Positions 56,108 to 64,000 of a stretch of 64,000 bases of DNA are shown here, piece by piece; the first letter of the stretch is position 1; the number at the start of each line of letters is the position of its first letter. A model generated the notes under the pieces. It did no database searches and was not told the DNA's origin. It worked only from the letters and a program-made list of their open reading frames with translations. This DNA comes from Luteimonas sp. S4-F44 (GTDB lineage: Bacteria; Pseudomonadota; Gammaproteobacteria; Xanthomonadales; Xanthomonadaceae): positions 744,001 to 808,000 of the forward strand of contig NZ_CP093340.1 of NCBI RefSeq assembly GCF_022637415.1, given 5' to 3'. A program made the translations under genes and the position numbers.

Positions 56108-57205
56108 CTACTCGACGCTGGCGTAGACCGTGATCTCTTCGCGGTCGTGGTAGAGCTGGCGGGCGCGCAGCGTCAGCGTCGCGTGCTCGCCGGCGTTGTT
56201 GGCGAACAGGTCCAGCGCCAGCAGTGTTTCCTGCCAGCGCTTCTTCATCGGCAGCTTGAGATTGAAGATCGCGTGCCGGCACCAGCCCTCGCGGAACCAG
56301 GTGGCCATGCGTTCGGCTACGCGGCGCGGCTGTTCGACCATGTCGCACACCAGCCAGTCGACCGGGCCGACGGGCTGGTAGCGGAAGCCGTCGACGCGGT
56401 GGTGGTCGACCAGGCCGGTGTCGAGCAGGTCGGCCTGCATCGGCCCGTTGTCGACTGCGACCACCCGCATGTGCTCGCGCGTCAGTACCCAGGTCCAGCC
56501 GCCGGGGGCTGCGCCCAGATCGACCGCGCGCATGCCGGGCTTGATGCGGGCGTTGCGCTCGCGCTCCGTCAACAAGGTCATGAAGGCCTCTTCGAGCTTC
56601 AGCGCCGAGCGCGACGGTGCTTCGGTGTGCGTGCGCAGGCGCGGGATGCCCATCGCCCACGGGGCGCTGTCGCCGACGACCGATTGCGCGATGAACGCGT
56701 GGGTACCGCTGACGAAGAAGACATGCAGGCGCGGGAAGCGCGCCTCGTCCTTCTGACTCAGGAAGCCGCGCTTGCGCAGCGCCGGACGCAGCGCGTTGCC
56801 GAAGCTACGCGCCAGGCCGGCGAGCTGCTTGCCGTCGTCGGAGTCGGGATGCTCGACGATCAGTTCGCCATGACGTCCGCGGCCCGCCAGCGCCTCGAAG
56901 ATCGGCGTGATCCGGTCGCTCGGGTCCAGATCGCGCAGCTCCGCCAGCAGCATCAGCTTCTGGCGCGCGAAGATCAGTTCGCGGAACGGCAGTTCGTGAG
57001 TCAGGGCCGGGCCGTTGTCGGAATGGAACAGCACGTAGCCGTCGCCGCGCCTGGCCTGCGCATAGCCGGCGACGTGGACGCCGGCCGCGCGCTCGGTCAG
57101 CTCCGCGGCGAGATCGGATTCGAAGCCGGGGCGGCAGTAGCACAGCAGGCCGCTGACCGGCGGCGCGGTGTCGAGGTCCGGCTGGACCGGGTCGATGTCG
57201 TGCAT
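56108..57205 (-). CDS. rlmM: 23S rRNA (cytidine2498-2'-O)-methyltransferase
   Basis: SAM-dependent 2'-O-methyltransferase of 365 residues, the usual length. The start ATG 57205 (MHDIDPVQPDLDTAPPVSGLLCYCRPGFESDLAAEL) begins a THUMP-like RNA-binding half. The Rossmann half has MRAVDLGAAPGGWTWVLTR, VVAVDNGPMQADLLDTG, WLVCDMVEQPRRVAERMATWF and FNLKLPMKKRWQE with the catalytic Lys. It lies one base after the deaminase stop. Confidence 0.96.
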   Translation of the reverse strand: MHDIDPVQPDLDTAPPVSGLLCYCRPGFESDLAAELTERAAGVHVAGYAQARRGDGYVLFHSDNGPALTHELPFRELIFARQKLMLLAELRDLDPSDRITPIFEALAGRGRHGELIVEHPDSDDGKQLAGLARSFGNALRPALRKRGFLSQKDEARFPRLHVFFVSGTHAFIAQSVVGDSAPWAMGIPRLRTHTEAPSRSALKLEEAFMTLLTERERNARIKPGMRAVDLGAAPGGWTWVLTREHMRVVAVDNGPMQADLLDTGLVDHHRVDGFRYQPVGPVDWLVCDMVEQPRRVAERMATWFREGWCRHAIFNLKLPMKKRWQETLLALDLFANNAGEHATLTLRARQLYHDREEITVYASVE

Positions 57206-57206
57206 G

Positions 57207-57767
57207 TCAGTACTTCGCTCCTTCGGATTCGCCGTAGGTGCGCAGCACCGTGCAGGCCTCGTCGCGCAACAGGTCGCGTACGACCGCAATGCCCCGCCCG
57301 GTCAGGGCGCCGACCCAGTCGTCTGGCAGCGGGCCTTCATCGAATGGGGTCAGCGCCTCGACGTCCTCGGCGCGCGCGCCGATCAGCAGCCGGTCGATGC
57401 CGGCCCACACCGTGGCGCCGTAGCACATGCAGCAGGGCTGCGAGGAGGTCGCAAGCGTCACCGGGCCGATGCGATCGTTGAGCCGCGGCGTCTGCAGCCG
57501 TTGCTGCGCCAGCATGTAGGCCATCGTCTCGGCGTGGGCGACCGAGCAGGTGTGCGGCATCACCCGGTTCACGCCGACCGCGATGATGCGGTCCTGGCCG
57601 TCGAAGACCGCGGCACCGAACGGACCACCGCTGGCGGCCTCGACATTGCGCCGCGACAGCGCGATCGCGAGCGCGACCTTGGCCTCGTCGCCGGGATAGG
57701 CGCGCGCCGTGTCGACATGCTCGTGGACCCAGGCGGGCAGGGTGAGGTGGACTTGTGCGTACAGCAT
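57207..57767 (-). CDS. Cytidine/guanine-type nucleoside deaminase
   Basis: Zinc deaminase of 186 residues of the CDA fold. Catalytic HAE (His78-Glu80) and the PCxxC zinc box (Pro111-Cys115, PCCMC) are intact. SGGPFGAAVFDG and AIDR-like WAGIDRLLIGARAEDV are typical of guanine or nucleoside deaminases rather than tRNA adenosine deaminase TadA. The N-terminal ~30 residues (LPAWVHEHVDTARAYPGDE) form an extra helix. One base separates it from rlmM. Its substrate is not determined by sequence. Confidence 0.9.
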   Translation of the reverse strand: MLYAQVHLTLPAWVHEHVDTARAYPGDEAKVALAIALSRRNVEAASGGPFGAAVFDGQDRIIAVGVNRVMPHTCSVAHAETMAYMLAQQRLQTPRLNDRIGPVTLATSSQPCCMCYGATVWAGIDRLLIGARAEDVEALTPFDEGPLPDDWVGALTGRGIAVVRDLLRDEACTVLRTYGESEGAKY

Positions 57768-57806
57768 TGCAGATACCTTGGAAGAAGCCAGGCGGCGAAG
57801 CCGCGG

Positions 57807-58196
57807 TCAGCGCGTGTGCACGCGCATCGGCGCCGCTTCGCAGCGGTTGGAGACGCAGCGGCAGGCCTCGATCTCGCGGAAGCCGCAGACCGAGGCCAGG
57901 CCGCGCGCGGCGCAGTCGGCTGCGACGGCCTGCGGATCGACCGCGGCGTCGCGATGGACGCAGGCCGGGTAGACGCCGCAGCAGTTGCCGACATTCTTGA
58001 TCGCGCAGTCGGCATCGACGTTGCAGCCGGTGTCGGGGGCGAGCGGGTTGCCGGCCCCGACCGACAGCGCCGGCGGCGCGCCGGCGGGCACGCCTGCCGG
58101 CGGCGTGCTCGGTGCCTGCGGCGCGGCACAGGCACCGAGCACGAGGACCGACACGAGGGCGCAGAGGCCGAACAGCAGGGCGCGCAAATGATTCAT
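57807..58196 (-). CDS. Cysteine-rich lipoprotein
   Basis: Protein of 129 residues with a lipoprotein signal peptide (LFGLCALVSVLVLGAC, lipid Cys23). A Pro/Ala-rich linker of about 30 residues follows, then a compact module with ten cysteines: TGCNVDADC, NVGNCCGVYPACV, AADCAARGLASVCGF and IEACRCVSNRCE. The even number fits five disulfides in the periplasm. The C-terminal CRCVSNRCE pattern is reminiscent of small Cys-knot or protease-inhibitor-like domains, but I cannot assign a family. It lies between glnS (76 bases) and the deaminase (39 bases). Confidence 0.82.
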   Translation of the reverse strand: MNHLRALLFGLCALVSVLVLGACAAPQAPSTPPAGVPAGAPPALSVGAGNPLAPDTGCNVDADCAIKNVGNCCGVYPACVHRDAAVDPQAVAADCAARGLASVCGFREIEACRCVSNRCEAAPMRVHTR

Positions 58197-58272
58197 CGGC
58201 GCGATGGTACCGCTCTGGCCCCGGTGGCGTGTCGAGCGCGCACGGCGGGCGCGCATCGACACGTCCCGACCA

Positions 58273-60042
58273 TCAGCCGCCGGTCTTGGCCGATGTCCAG
58301 ACGTCGCGCAAGGTGACGCTGCGGTTGAACACCGGTTTGTCGCTGGCGTGGTCGTAGCGGTCGGCGACGAAGTAGCCCAGCCGCTCGAACTGGAACGCCT
58401 GCTCGGGCGCGGCCTGCGCGGCGGCCGGCTCCACGTAGCCGGTGGTGCTGCGCTTGGAATCAGGGTTGAGATGGTCGCGGTAGGTCTTGCCGGTGGATTC
58501 GTCGTCGGGCTTTTCGACGACGAACAGGCGGTCGTAAAGTCGCACCTCGGCTTCGACCGCATGCGCCGCACTGACCCAGTGGATCGTGCCCTTGACCTTG
58601 CGGTTGGCGCCGTCCATGCCGGGCCGCGACTCGGGATCGAGCGTGCCGCGCAACTCGACGATCGCACCGTCGGCGTCCTTGATCACCCCGTCGACGCGCA
58701 CGATGCCAGCGCCGCGCAGGCGCACCTCGCCACCGGGCACCAGTCGCTTCCAGCCCTTGGGCGGCACTTCGGCGAAATCCTCGCGCTCGATCCACAGCTG
58801 CCGCGAGAACGGCACCTCGCGCGTGCCCTGCGCCTCGTCCTTGGGATGGTTGGGGAAGGTCAACGTTTCGGCATGGCCCTCGGGCAGATTGGTCAGCACC
58901 AGCTTGAGCGGGTCGATCACCGCCATGCGCCGCGGCGCGCGCGCATCGAGGTCGTCGCGCAGTGCACCTTCGAGCACCGAGAAGTCGATTACCGAGTTCT
59001 GCTTGCTGATGCCCACCCGGTCGACCAGCAACCGCAGGCTCGACGGCGTGTAGCCGCGGCGGCGCAGCCCCTGCAGGGTGTACATGCGCGGGTCGTCCCA
59101 ACCGTCGACCAGGCCGTCAGCGACCAACTGGGTGAGCTTGCGCTTGCTCATCACGGTGTAGTTGATGTTCAGGCGCGAGAACTCGATCTGGCGCGGCTTG
59201 CCGGCCACCACCGGGAGGCCGCGTGCGCTCAAGGATGCGAGCAGTTCGGGATGTGCGGCCAGGTCGACCCGGTCCACGACCCAGTCGTACAGCGGGCGAT
59301 GGTCCTCGAATTCCAGCGTGCACAGCGAATGGGTGATGCCTTCCACCGCATCGCCCAGCGCGTGCGCATAGTCGTACATCGGATAGATCGGCCAGGCATC
59401 GCCGGTGTTCTGGTGGGCGAGGTGCTTGATCCGGTACAGCGCCGGGTCGCGCAGGTTCATGTTGCCGCTGGCCATGTCGATCTTCGCGCGCAACGTGCGT
59501 GTGCCGTCGGCGAACTCGCCGGCGCGCATGCGCCGGAACAGGTCGAGGTTTTCGTCCACGCTGCGGTCGCGGAACGGCGAGTTCCGGCCCGGCTCGGTCA
59601 GCGTGCCGCGGTACGCGCGGACCTGCTCGGCAGTCAGGTCGCAGACGAACGCATCGCCCTGCGCGATGAGCTTCTCGGCGGCCAGGTAATAGACCTCGAA
59701 ATAGTCCGAGGCGTGGCGCAGTTCGGCCCAGTCGAAGCCCAGCCAGCGGACGTCGTCCTCGATCGCGCGCACGAACGCCAGGTCTTCCTTCTCGGGGTTG
59801 GTGTCGTCGAAGCGCAGATTGCATCGCCCGCCGAACTCGTCGGCGATGCCGAAATCCAGGCAGATCGCCTTGGCGTGGCCGATATGCAGATAGCCGTTGG
59901 GCTCGGGCGGGAAACGGGTCCGGACCGTGCTGTGGCGGCCGCTGGCGAGGTCCTCGCGGACGATCTGCCGGATGAAGTCCTGGCGCACCGGAGCGGCGAC
60001 ATCGGTGGGCGGGGCGGCGGATTCGATCGGACCTGCGGACAT
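58273..60042 (-). CDS. glnS: Glutaminyl-tRNA synthetase
   Basis: Class I aminoacyl-tRNA synthetase of 589 residues. ATG 60042 ([28 protein letters not shown]) is chosen because upstream in-frame codons lie in the divergent spacer. Signature HIGH box [59 protein letters not shown], and the KMSKS-equivalent VMSKRKL are present. The C-terminal anticodon-binding barrels begin near 350. Long enough to be full-length and without the Glu-specific insertion, so GlnRS rather than GltX. Confidence 0.97.
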   Translation of the reverse strand: MSAGPIESAAPPTDVAAPVRQDFIRQIVREDLASGRHSTVRTRFPPEPNGYLHIGHAKAICLDFGIADEFGGRCNLRFDDTNPEKEDLAFVRAIEDDVRWLGFDWAELRHASDYFEVYYLAAEKLIAQGDAFVCDLTAEQVRAYRGTLTEPGRNSPFRDRSVDENLDLFRRMRAGEFADGTRTLRAKIDMASGNMNLRDPALYRIKHLAHQNTGDAWPIYPMYDYAHALGDAVEGITHSLCTLEFEDHRPLYDWVVDRVDLAAHPELLASLSARGLPVVAGKPRQIEFSRLNINYTVMSKRKLTQLVADGLVDGWDDPRMYTLQGLRRRGYTPSSLRLLVDRVGISKQNSVIDFSVLEGALRDDLDARAPRRMAVIDPLKLVLTNLPEGHAETLTFPNHPKDEAQGTREVPFSRQLWIEREDFAEVPPKGWKRLVPGGEVRLRGAGIVRVDGVIKDADGAIVELRGTLDPESRPGMDGANRKVKGTIHWVSAAHAVEAEVRLYDRLFVVEKPDDESTGKTYRDHLNPDSKRSTTGYVEPAAAQAAPEQAFQFERLGYFVADRYDHASDKPVFNRSVTLRDVWTSAKTGG

Positions 60043-60200
60043 GGGGCGGATGGCTCGGGAGATGCGGAATGAACTGCGCAGTGTAGCGGACCGCTCGGCA
60101 GCGCCGGCGGTGGCCGGCTCGGCCCAGGAGGACGCGCTTCTGTGACCGCGGGTGACATAATGTTGTGACGGAGTACGGATTTCCGACGGGAAGGAGCAGG

Positions 60201-62450
60201 ATGCAGCGCGACAGCGAGAACGCGCGCGGGCGGCGTGTGGGCGACGACGTGTCGGCCGAACGCCGGCGTGTGCGAAAGGGCCCGCCGATGATGAGCAGCG
60301 AACGTGCGCGTGCAATTCCCGGCCACGGTTGGGTGCTTGCCGGCTGCCTGCTGCTATTGCTGGGCCTGTTCGTCGCGCTGGTCGCCTCCACCCAGTTGCG
60401 GCCGGGCGAGCGCCGCGCGGTCGAGATCCTGGTGCCGGCGCCCGATGCGGCGCCCGATGCGGCCCCCGGGGCGCAGGCGCGCCTGCGCTTCACGCTGCCG
60501 AGCGGCGATGCCGCCGGCGGGCGCTGGGCGCTGTGGTTTCCCCGCGAGATGGTCGAGGGGCTGCAGTTGCGTGCGGCCGATGGTTGGCGCAGCGAGCTGC
60601 GCGGCTTCTTCCAGGTCGGCGATGACGAGGGCATGTTGCCGACCGGCTACGGCTTCGTGCTGCCGGAGTGGCAAGGCCCGGTGGAACTGACCCTGCATGC
60701 CGATCGGCCGCTTCCGGCGACGATGCGGCCGGTGCTGGCCCGCGCCGTCGACGTGCGGCGGATCGAGCGCTCGGGCGTCGCGCTGGCCGGTGCGGTCTAT
60801 GGCGGCCTGTTGGCGCTGGCGGCGATGGCGCTGGCGCTGGCGCACGCCTCGCGCGACCGCCTGTTCGTGGGCTTCTTCGGCTATGTGGTGGTGCTGGTGC
60901 TGCTGCTGCAGGCACGCAATGGCCATCTGTACGGATTGCCCGGCGCGTCGCTGCTGGGGGCGTGGCGCGAGCAGGGCGTCTCGGCACTCGCGCTGCTGTA
61001 TGCGGCCGTCTGGCTGTCGCTGGTGCGCGCCTACGCGATGCCCGGACGGCGCGACCGTCTGGTGGCCATCGTCCGCGTGCTGGGGGGTGTGCTGACGGCG
61101 CTGGCCGCGGTCTGCGCCCTGCGCTTGCCGGCGCTCGATGCCGTCATGGAACGCATCACCGCCTACGGCTGGCTGCTGGCGGGGATCGCCGGACTGGCGA
61201 TGCTGGTCGATGGCGTACGCCGCGGCGTCGCCCTGTCCGGCTGGTTGCTGGTGACCGCCTTGGTGCCGGTCGTCGCCGGCGCTTGGGCCGCCCTGGTCCG
61301 ACACGGGCTCGCCGCCGACGTCCCGCTCGTCCACCTGGGCTATCAGGGCGGCGCGGTGGCGTTCGTGCTGGTGTTGGGCCTGGCTTTGGTGCAGCGGATC
61401 GGCGACTACCGCGATCAGCGCGACCGCGACCGGATCGCGCGGCTGGAGACCGAGCGCCGCATGCGAAGGGAGGCTGCCCGCGCGAATCTGTCGGCGGCCC
61501 TGCAGGCCCAGCTCGATGGCCTGGACGCGGGCGACCTGCCGGCGTGCGGCTTCCGCTTGCTGGTCGAGCACTTGATGCCGCTGGTGCCTGCCGAGTCGTG
61601 TGCGGTGATGCTGCGCGGCTATCTCGGTGTGGATCAGGTCTTCGTCGAGCCGGCCGGGGTGGCTGCGCGCGTCGAACGCAGCCTGGCCTCGCGCGAGCAG
61701 GCCATGCGCCGGCTGGCCGTCGCCGGGGTGGCGACCCAACAACCTGCGCCGGAAGAGGGGCGCGGGCCGGCGATCGAGGCGTGGGTGCCGCTGCAGATGC
61801 GCACGCCGGTCTGGGGCGTGCTGGTGATGCGCCGCGCCGGCGACGCCGGGTTCTTGCCTGAGGACATGGCGCTGATCGCCGAACTGCTGCGGCTGGTGCA
61901 GCAACACGTCGACCAGGCGGCGGCCGCGCTCAAGCTGCGCCGCTCGGCCGAAATGGACGCGCTGACCGGCACCATGAACCGCCGCATGCTCGACCAATGG
62001 GTGGCGCGGATCTTCGCCGACGCGGTGCGCGACGAACGGCCGGTCTCGGTGCTGTTCGTCGACCTGGATCACTTCAAGTCGGTCAACGACCGCTACGGCC
62101 ATGCCTGCGGCGACGACTGCCTGCGCCGGGTCGCCGCCGCGCTGCAGGGGGCGTTGAGCGACGGCGCGGTGTTCGGCCGCTATGGCGGCGAGGAGTTCAT
62201 CGTCGTGCTGCCGGGCCTGGAGGGCGCCCGGGCCCGGGTCATCGGCGAGCGCATGCGCATGGCGGTCGAGGAGGTCGATGTCCGGCACGAGGGCGCGCGC
62301 GTCGGGCTGTCGGTCAGCATCGGCATCGCGACCCGACGCCGCGGCGAGCGCACCGCCGCCGAGACGCTGGCGCGCGCCGACAAGGCGCTCTACGCCGCCA
62401 AGCACGAGGGCAGGAATCGCGTCCGGATGGCGCCGGCGGTCTTCGCCTGA
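60201..62450 (+). CDS. Membrane-bound GGDEF diguanylate cyclase with 7TM and GAF-like sensor regions
   Basis: Protein of 749 residues. ATG 60201 follows AAGGAG at the proper distance; GTG 60165 and ATG 60288/60291 are alternatives. After a membrane helix (about 40-62) comes a periplasmic domain of about 130 residues, then seven helices between about 195 and 415 (a 7TM-DISM-like arrangement). A coiled linker leads to a GAF-like domain (about 440-575), and a GGDEF domain has the intact active site GGEEF (662-666) and a proper [17 protein letters not shown]. The RxxD inhibitory site that normally precedes the active site is not seen. A near-consensus -10, CATAAT, lies at 60156-60161. Confidence 0.9.
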   Translation: MQRDSENARGRRVGDDVSAERRRVRKGPPMMSSERARAIPGHGWVLAGCLLLLLGLFVALVASTQLRPGERRAVEILVPAPDAAPDAAPGAQARLRFTLPSGDAAGGRWALWFPREMVEGLQLRAADGWRSELRGFFQVGDDEGMLPTGYGFVLPEWQGPVELTLHADRPLPATMRPVLARAVDVRRIERSGVALAGAVYGGLLALAAMALALAHASRDRLFVGFFGYVVVLVLLLQARNGHLYGLPGASLLGAWREQGVSALALLYAAVWLSLVRAYAMPGRRDRLVAIVRVLGGVLTALAAVCALRLPALDAVMERITAYGWLLAGIAGLAMLVDGVRRGVALSGWLLVTALVPVVAGAWAALVRHGLAADVPLVHLGYQGGAVAFVLVLGLALVQRIGDYRDQRDRDRIARLETERRMRREAARANLSAALQAQLDGLDAGDLPACGFRLLVEHLMPLVPAESCAVMLRGYLGVDQVFVEPAGVAARVERSLASREQAMRRLAVAGVATQQPAPEEGRGPAIEAWVPLQMRTPVWGVLVMRRAGDAGFLPEDMALIAELLRLVQQHVDQAAAALKLRRSAEMDALTGTMNRRMLDQWVARIFADAVRDERPVSVLFVDLDHFKSVNDRYGHACGDDCLRRVAAALQGALSDGAVFGRYGGEEFIVVLPGLEGARARVIGERMRMAVEEVDVRHEGARVGLSVSIGIATRRRGERTAAETLARADKALYAAKHEGRNRVRMAPAVFA

Positions 62451-62510
62451 GGTGCCGGCCGGGAGCAGGGCGCTGCTACGCTGCCGCTCCCCCATTGTTG
62501 GATCGGTGCC

Positions 62511-63443
62511 ATGCACGACGTTCCTGCCGGCCGCGCCGCACTTGCGAGCATGTTGGTCGGCGCCGTGCTGATCGGCAGCAATGGCCTGATGGTGCGCCTG
62601 GCCGGTACGCCGCCGACGATCTCGGCGTTCTACCGCATGCTGTTCGCCGGCGCGCTGCTGACGCTCTGGGTCGCGCTGCGCCGCGATTGGCGTCCGATTC
62701 CCGCGCGGCTGTGGTGGCTGGCGCTGTTGCCTGCCGCCGCGTTCGCGGCCGACCTATGGCTGTGGCATCGCAGCATCCTGCTGATCGGCCCCGGCCTGGC
62801 GACGCTGCTGGCCAATGCGCAGGTGTTCTTCATGGCGCTCGCCGGGATGGTGCTGTTCGGTGAACGGCTCGGACCGCGCTTTCTGGGCGGCATCGCGCTC
62901 GCGTTTCTTGGCCTATGGCTGCTGCTCGGCGCAGACTGGGCCACGCTGCCGGCCGACTATCGCTGGGGCGTGTGGCTGGGGCTGGGCACCGGCCTGTGCT
63001 ACGCGGTCTACAACGTCGGCTTGCGCCAGGTGCAACGCGCCGGACAGCGGCTGGCGCCGCTGCGGGCCGCGCCGATCGCACAGGTGTTGGCGCTGGTATC
63101 GCTGCTGTGCGCGGTGCTGCTGGGGCTGGCGGGCTGGGCGGAGGGCGTGTCGTTCGCGATCCCGAGCTGGCGCGCCCTGGCCTGGCTGCTGGTGCTGGCC
63201 GGGCTGGGGCACTGCCTGAGCTGGATGCTGATCTCGCGGGCGATGCAGCAGTTGCCGGTCGCGCTGGTGGGCCTGTTGTTGCTCGCCCAGCCGGTGTGCG
63301 CGTTCGTGCTCGACCTGGTGGTGCTGCAGCGGCCGACGTTGCCGCGGGAATGGCTGGGGCTGGCGTGCACGCTGGCCGGCATCTTCCTCGCCGGGCTGAA
63401 GGGCCGCGATCGTGCGCGGGCATCGCCGCCGCAGCGCCCTTGA
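62511..63443 (+). CDS. EamA/DMT-family transporter
   Basis: Protein of 310 residues with ten predicted helices in two EamA repeats. The first repeat starts [36 protein letters not shown] and shows the [25 protein letters not shown] exit motif; the second begins [21 protein letters not shown] and ends [31 protein letters not shown]. The family exports amino acids or other metabolites; no substrate can be assigned. It starts 60 bases after the GGDEF gene on the same strand. Confidence 0.94.
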   Translation: MHDVPAGRAALASMLVGAVLIGSNGLMVRLAGTPPTISAFYRMLFAGALLTLWVALRRDWRPIPARLWWLALLPAAAFAADLWLWHRSILLIGPGLATLLANAQVFFMALAGMVLFGERLGPRFLGGIALAFLGLWLLLGADWATLPADYRWGVWLGLGTGLCYAVYNVGLRQVQRAGQRLAPLRAAPIAQVLALVSLLCAVLLGLAGWAEGVSFAIPSWRALAWLLVLAGLGHCLSWMLISRAMQQLPVALVGLLLLAQPVCAFVLDLVVLQRPTLPREWLGLACTLAGIFLAGLKGRDRARASPPQRP

Positions 63444-63509
63444 ACCCTGGGTCGGTATGCCGCATCCATGAGGAGCGGCGACCGGCCGCATCCGCAGGAG
63501 GATTCGACG

Positions 63510-64000
<491 letters not shown>

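Overview
The window is a 64 kb, very GC-rich chromosomal segment carrying almost only core genes. Its gene content and order point to a gammaproteobacterium of the Xanthomonadales (Lysobacter/Luteimonas/Xanthomonas-like). The order tonB-gshB-pilG-pilH-pilI-pilJ-pilL matches the Chp locus known from Pseudomonas and xanthomonads, and the lptD-surA-pdxA-csaA-rsmA-apaG-apaH run is the usual gammaproteobacterial cluster. The genus is an inference; no rRNA, tRNA, phage, insertion sequence or CRISPR array is visible. Coding density is high, with many ATGA/GTGA start-stop overlaps.

Layout. 1-8.2 kb: 3' part of relA, a membrane-anchored repeat protein, a convergent two-module glycosyltransferase, mrcB (PBP1b) and a lipoprotein. 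8.2-11.7 kb: YoaA/DinG helicase, tsaB, signal peptidase I. 11.9-13.7 kb (minus): TonB-family protein and gshB. 13.9-24.6 kb: type IV pilus chemosensory (Pil-Chp) operon, with a very large CheA hybrid containing in-frame hexanucleotide repeats and a CheB-like protein that has lost catalytic residues. 24.6-29.5 kb: rsmE-bioA (minus), then nudE-cysQ-mazG and ynfA. 29.5-30.0 kb: a DUF486 membrane gene beside a duplicated copy of its own 3' tail. 30.2-35.9 kb: an OmpR-type two-component system followed by a MacAB-like exporter whose adaptor has an unusual insert.

36.1-38.2 kb: a LysM cysteine hydrolase, a small exported protein and an SGNH lipoprotein. 38.4-41.9 kb: dgkA, terC, lgt, thyA, folA. 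41.9-49.7 kb (minus): DUF1287 protein, apaH, apaG, rsmA, csaA, pdxA, surA, lptD. 49.8-51.9 kb (minus): HDAC-like deacetylase, PduO-type adenosyltransferase and a polytopic membrane protein. 52.0-54.7 kb: two ubiquinone hydroxylases and a small overlapping membrane ORF. 54.7-60.0 kb (minus): yedI (DUF808), a coiled-coil protein, rlmM, a deaminase, a Cys-rich lipoprotein, glnS. 60.2-64 kb: a membrane GGDEF protein, an EamA transporter, and the 5' part of msrA.

Themes are envelope biogenesis (mrcB, lgt, lepB, lptD, surA), pilus-based surface sensing, nucleotide housekeeping (nudE, mazG, apaH, thyA, folA) and rRNA modification (rsmE, rsmA, rlmM). I found no clear new defence or biosynthetic system. 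The most worthwhile anomalies are the degenerate CheB together with missing pilK, the repeat tracts in PilL, the insert in the MacA-like adaptor, the signal-less LysM hydrolase, the DUF486 tail duplication and the unassigned membrane gene next to pduO. Residue numbers below count from the starts chosen here.
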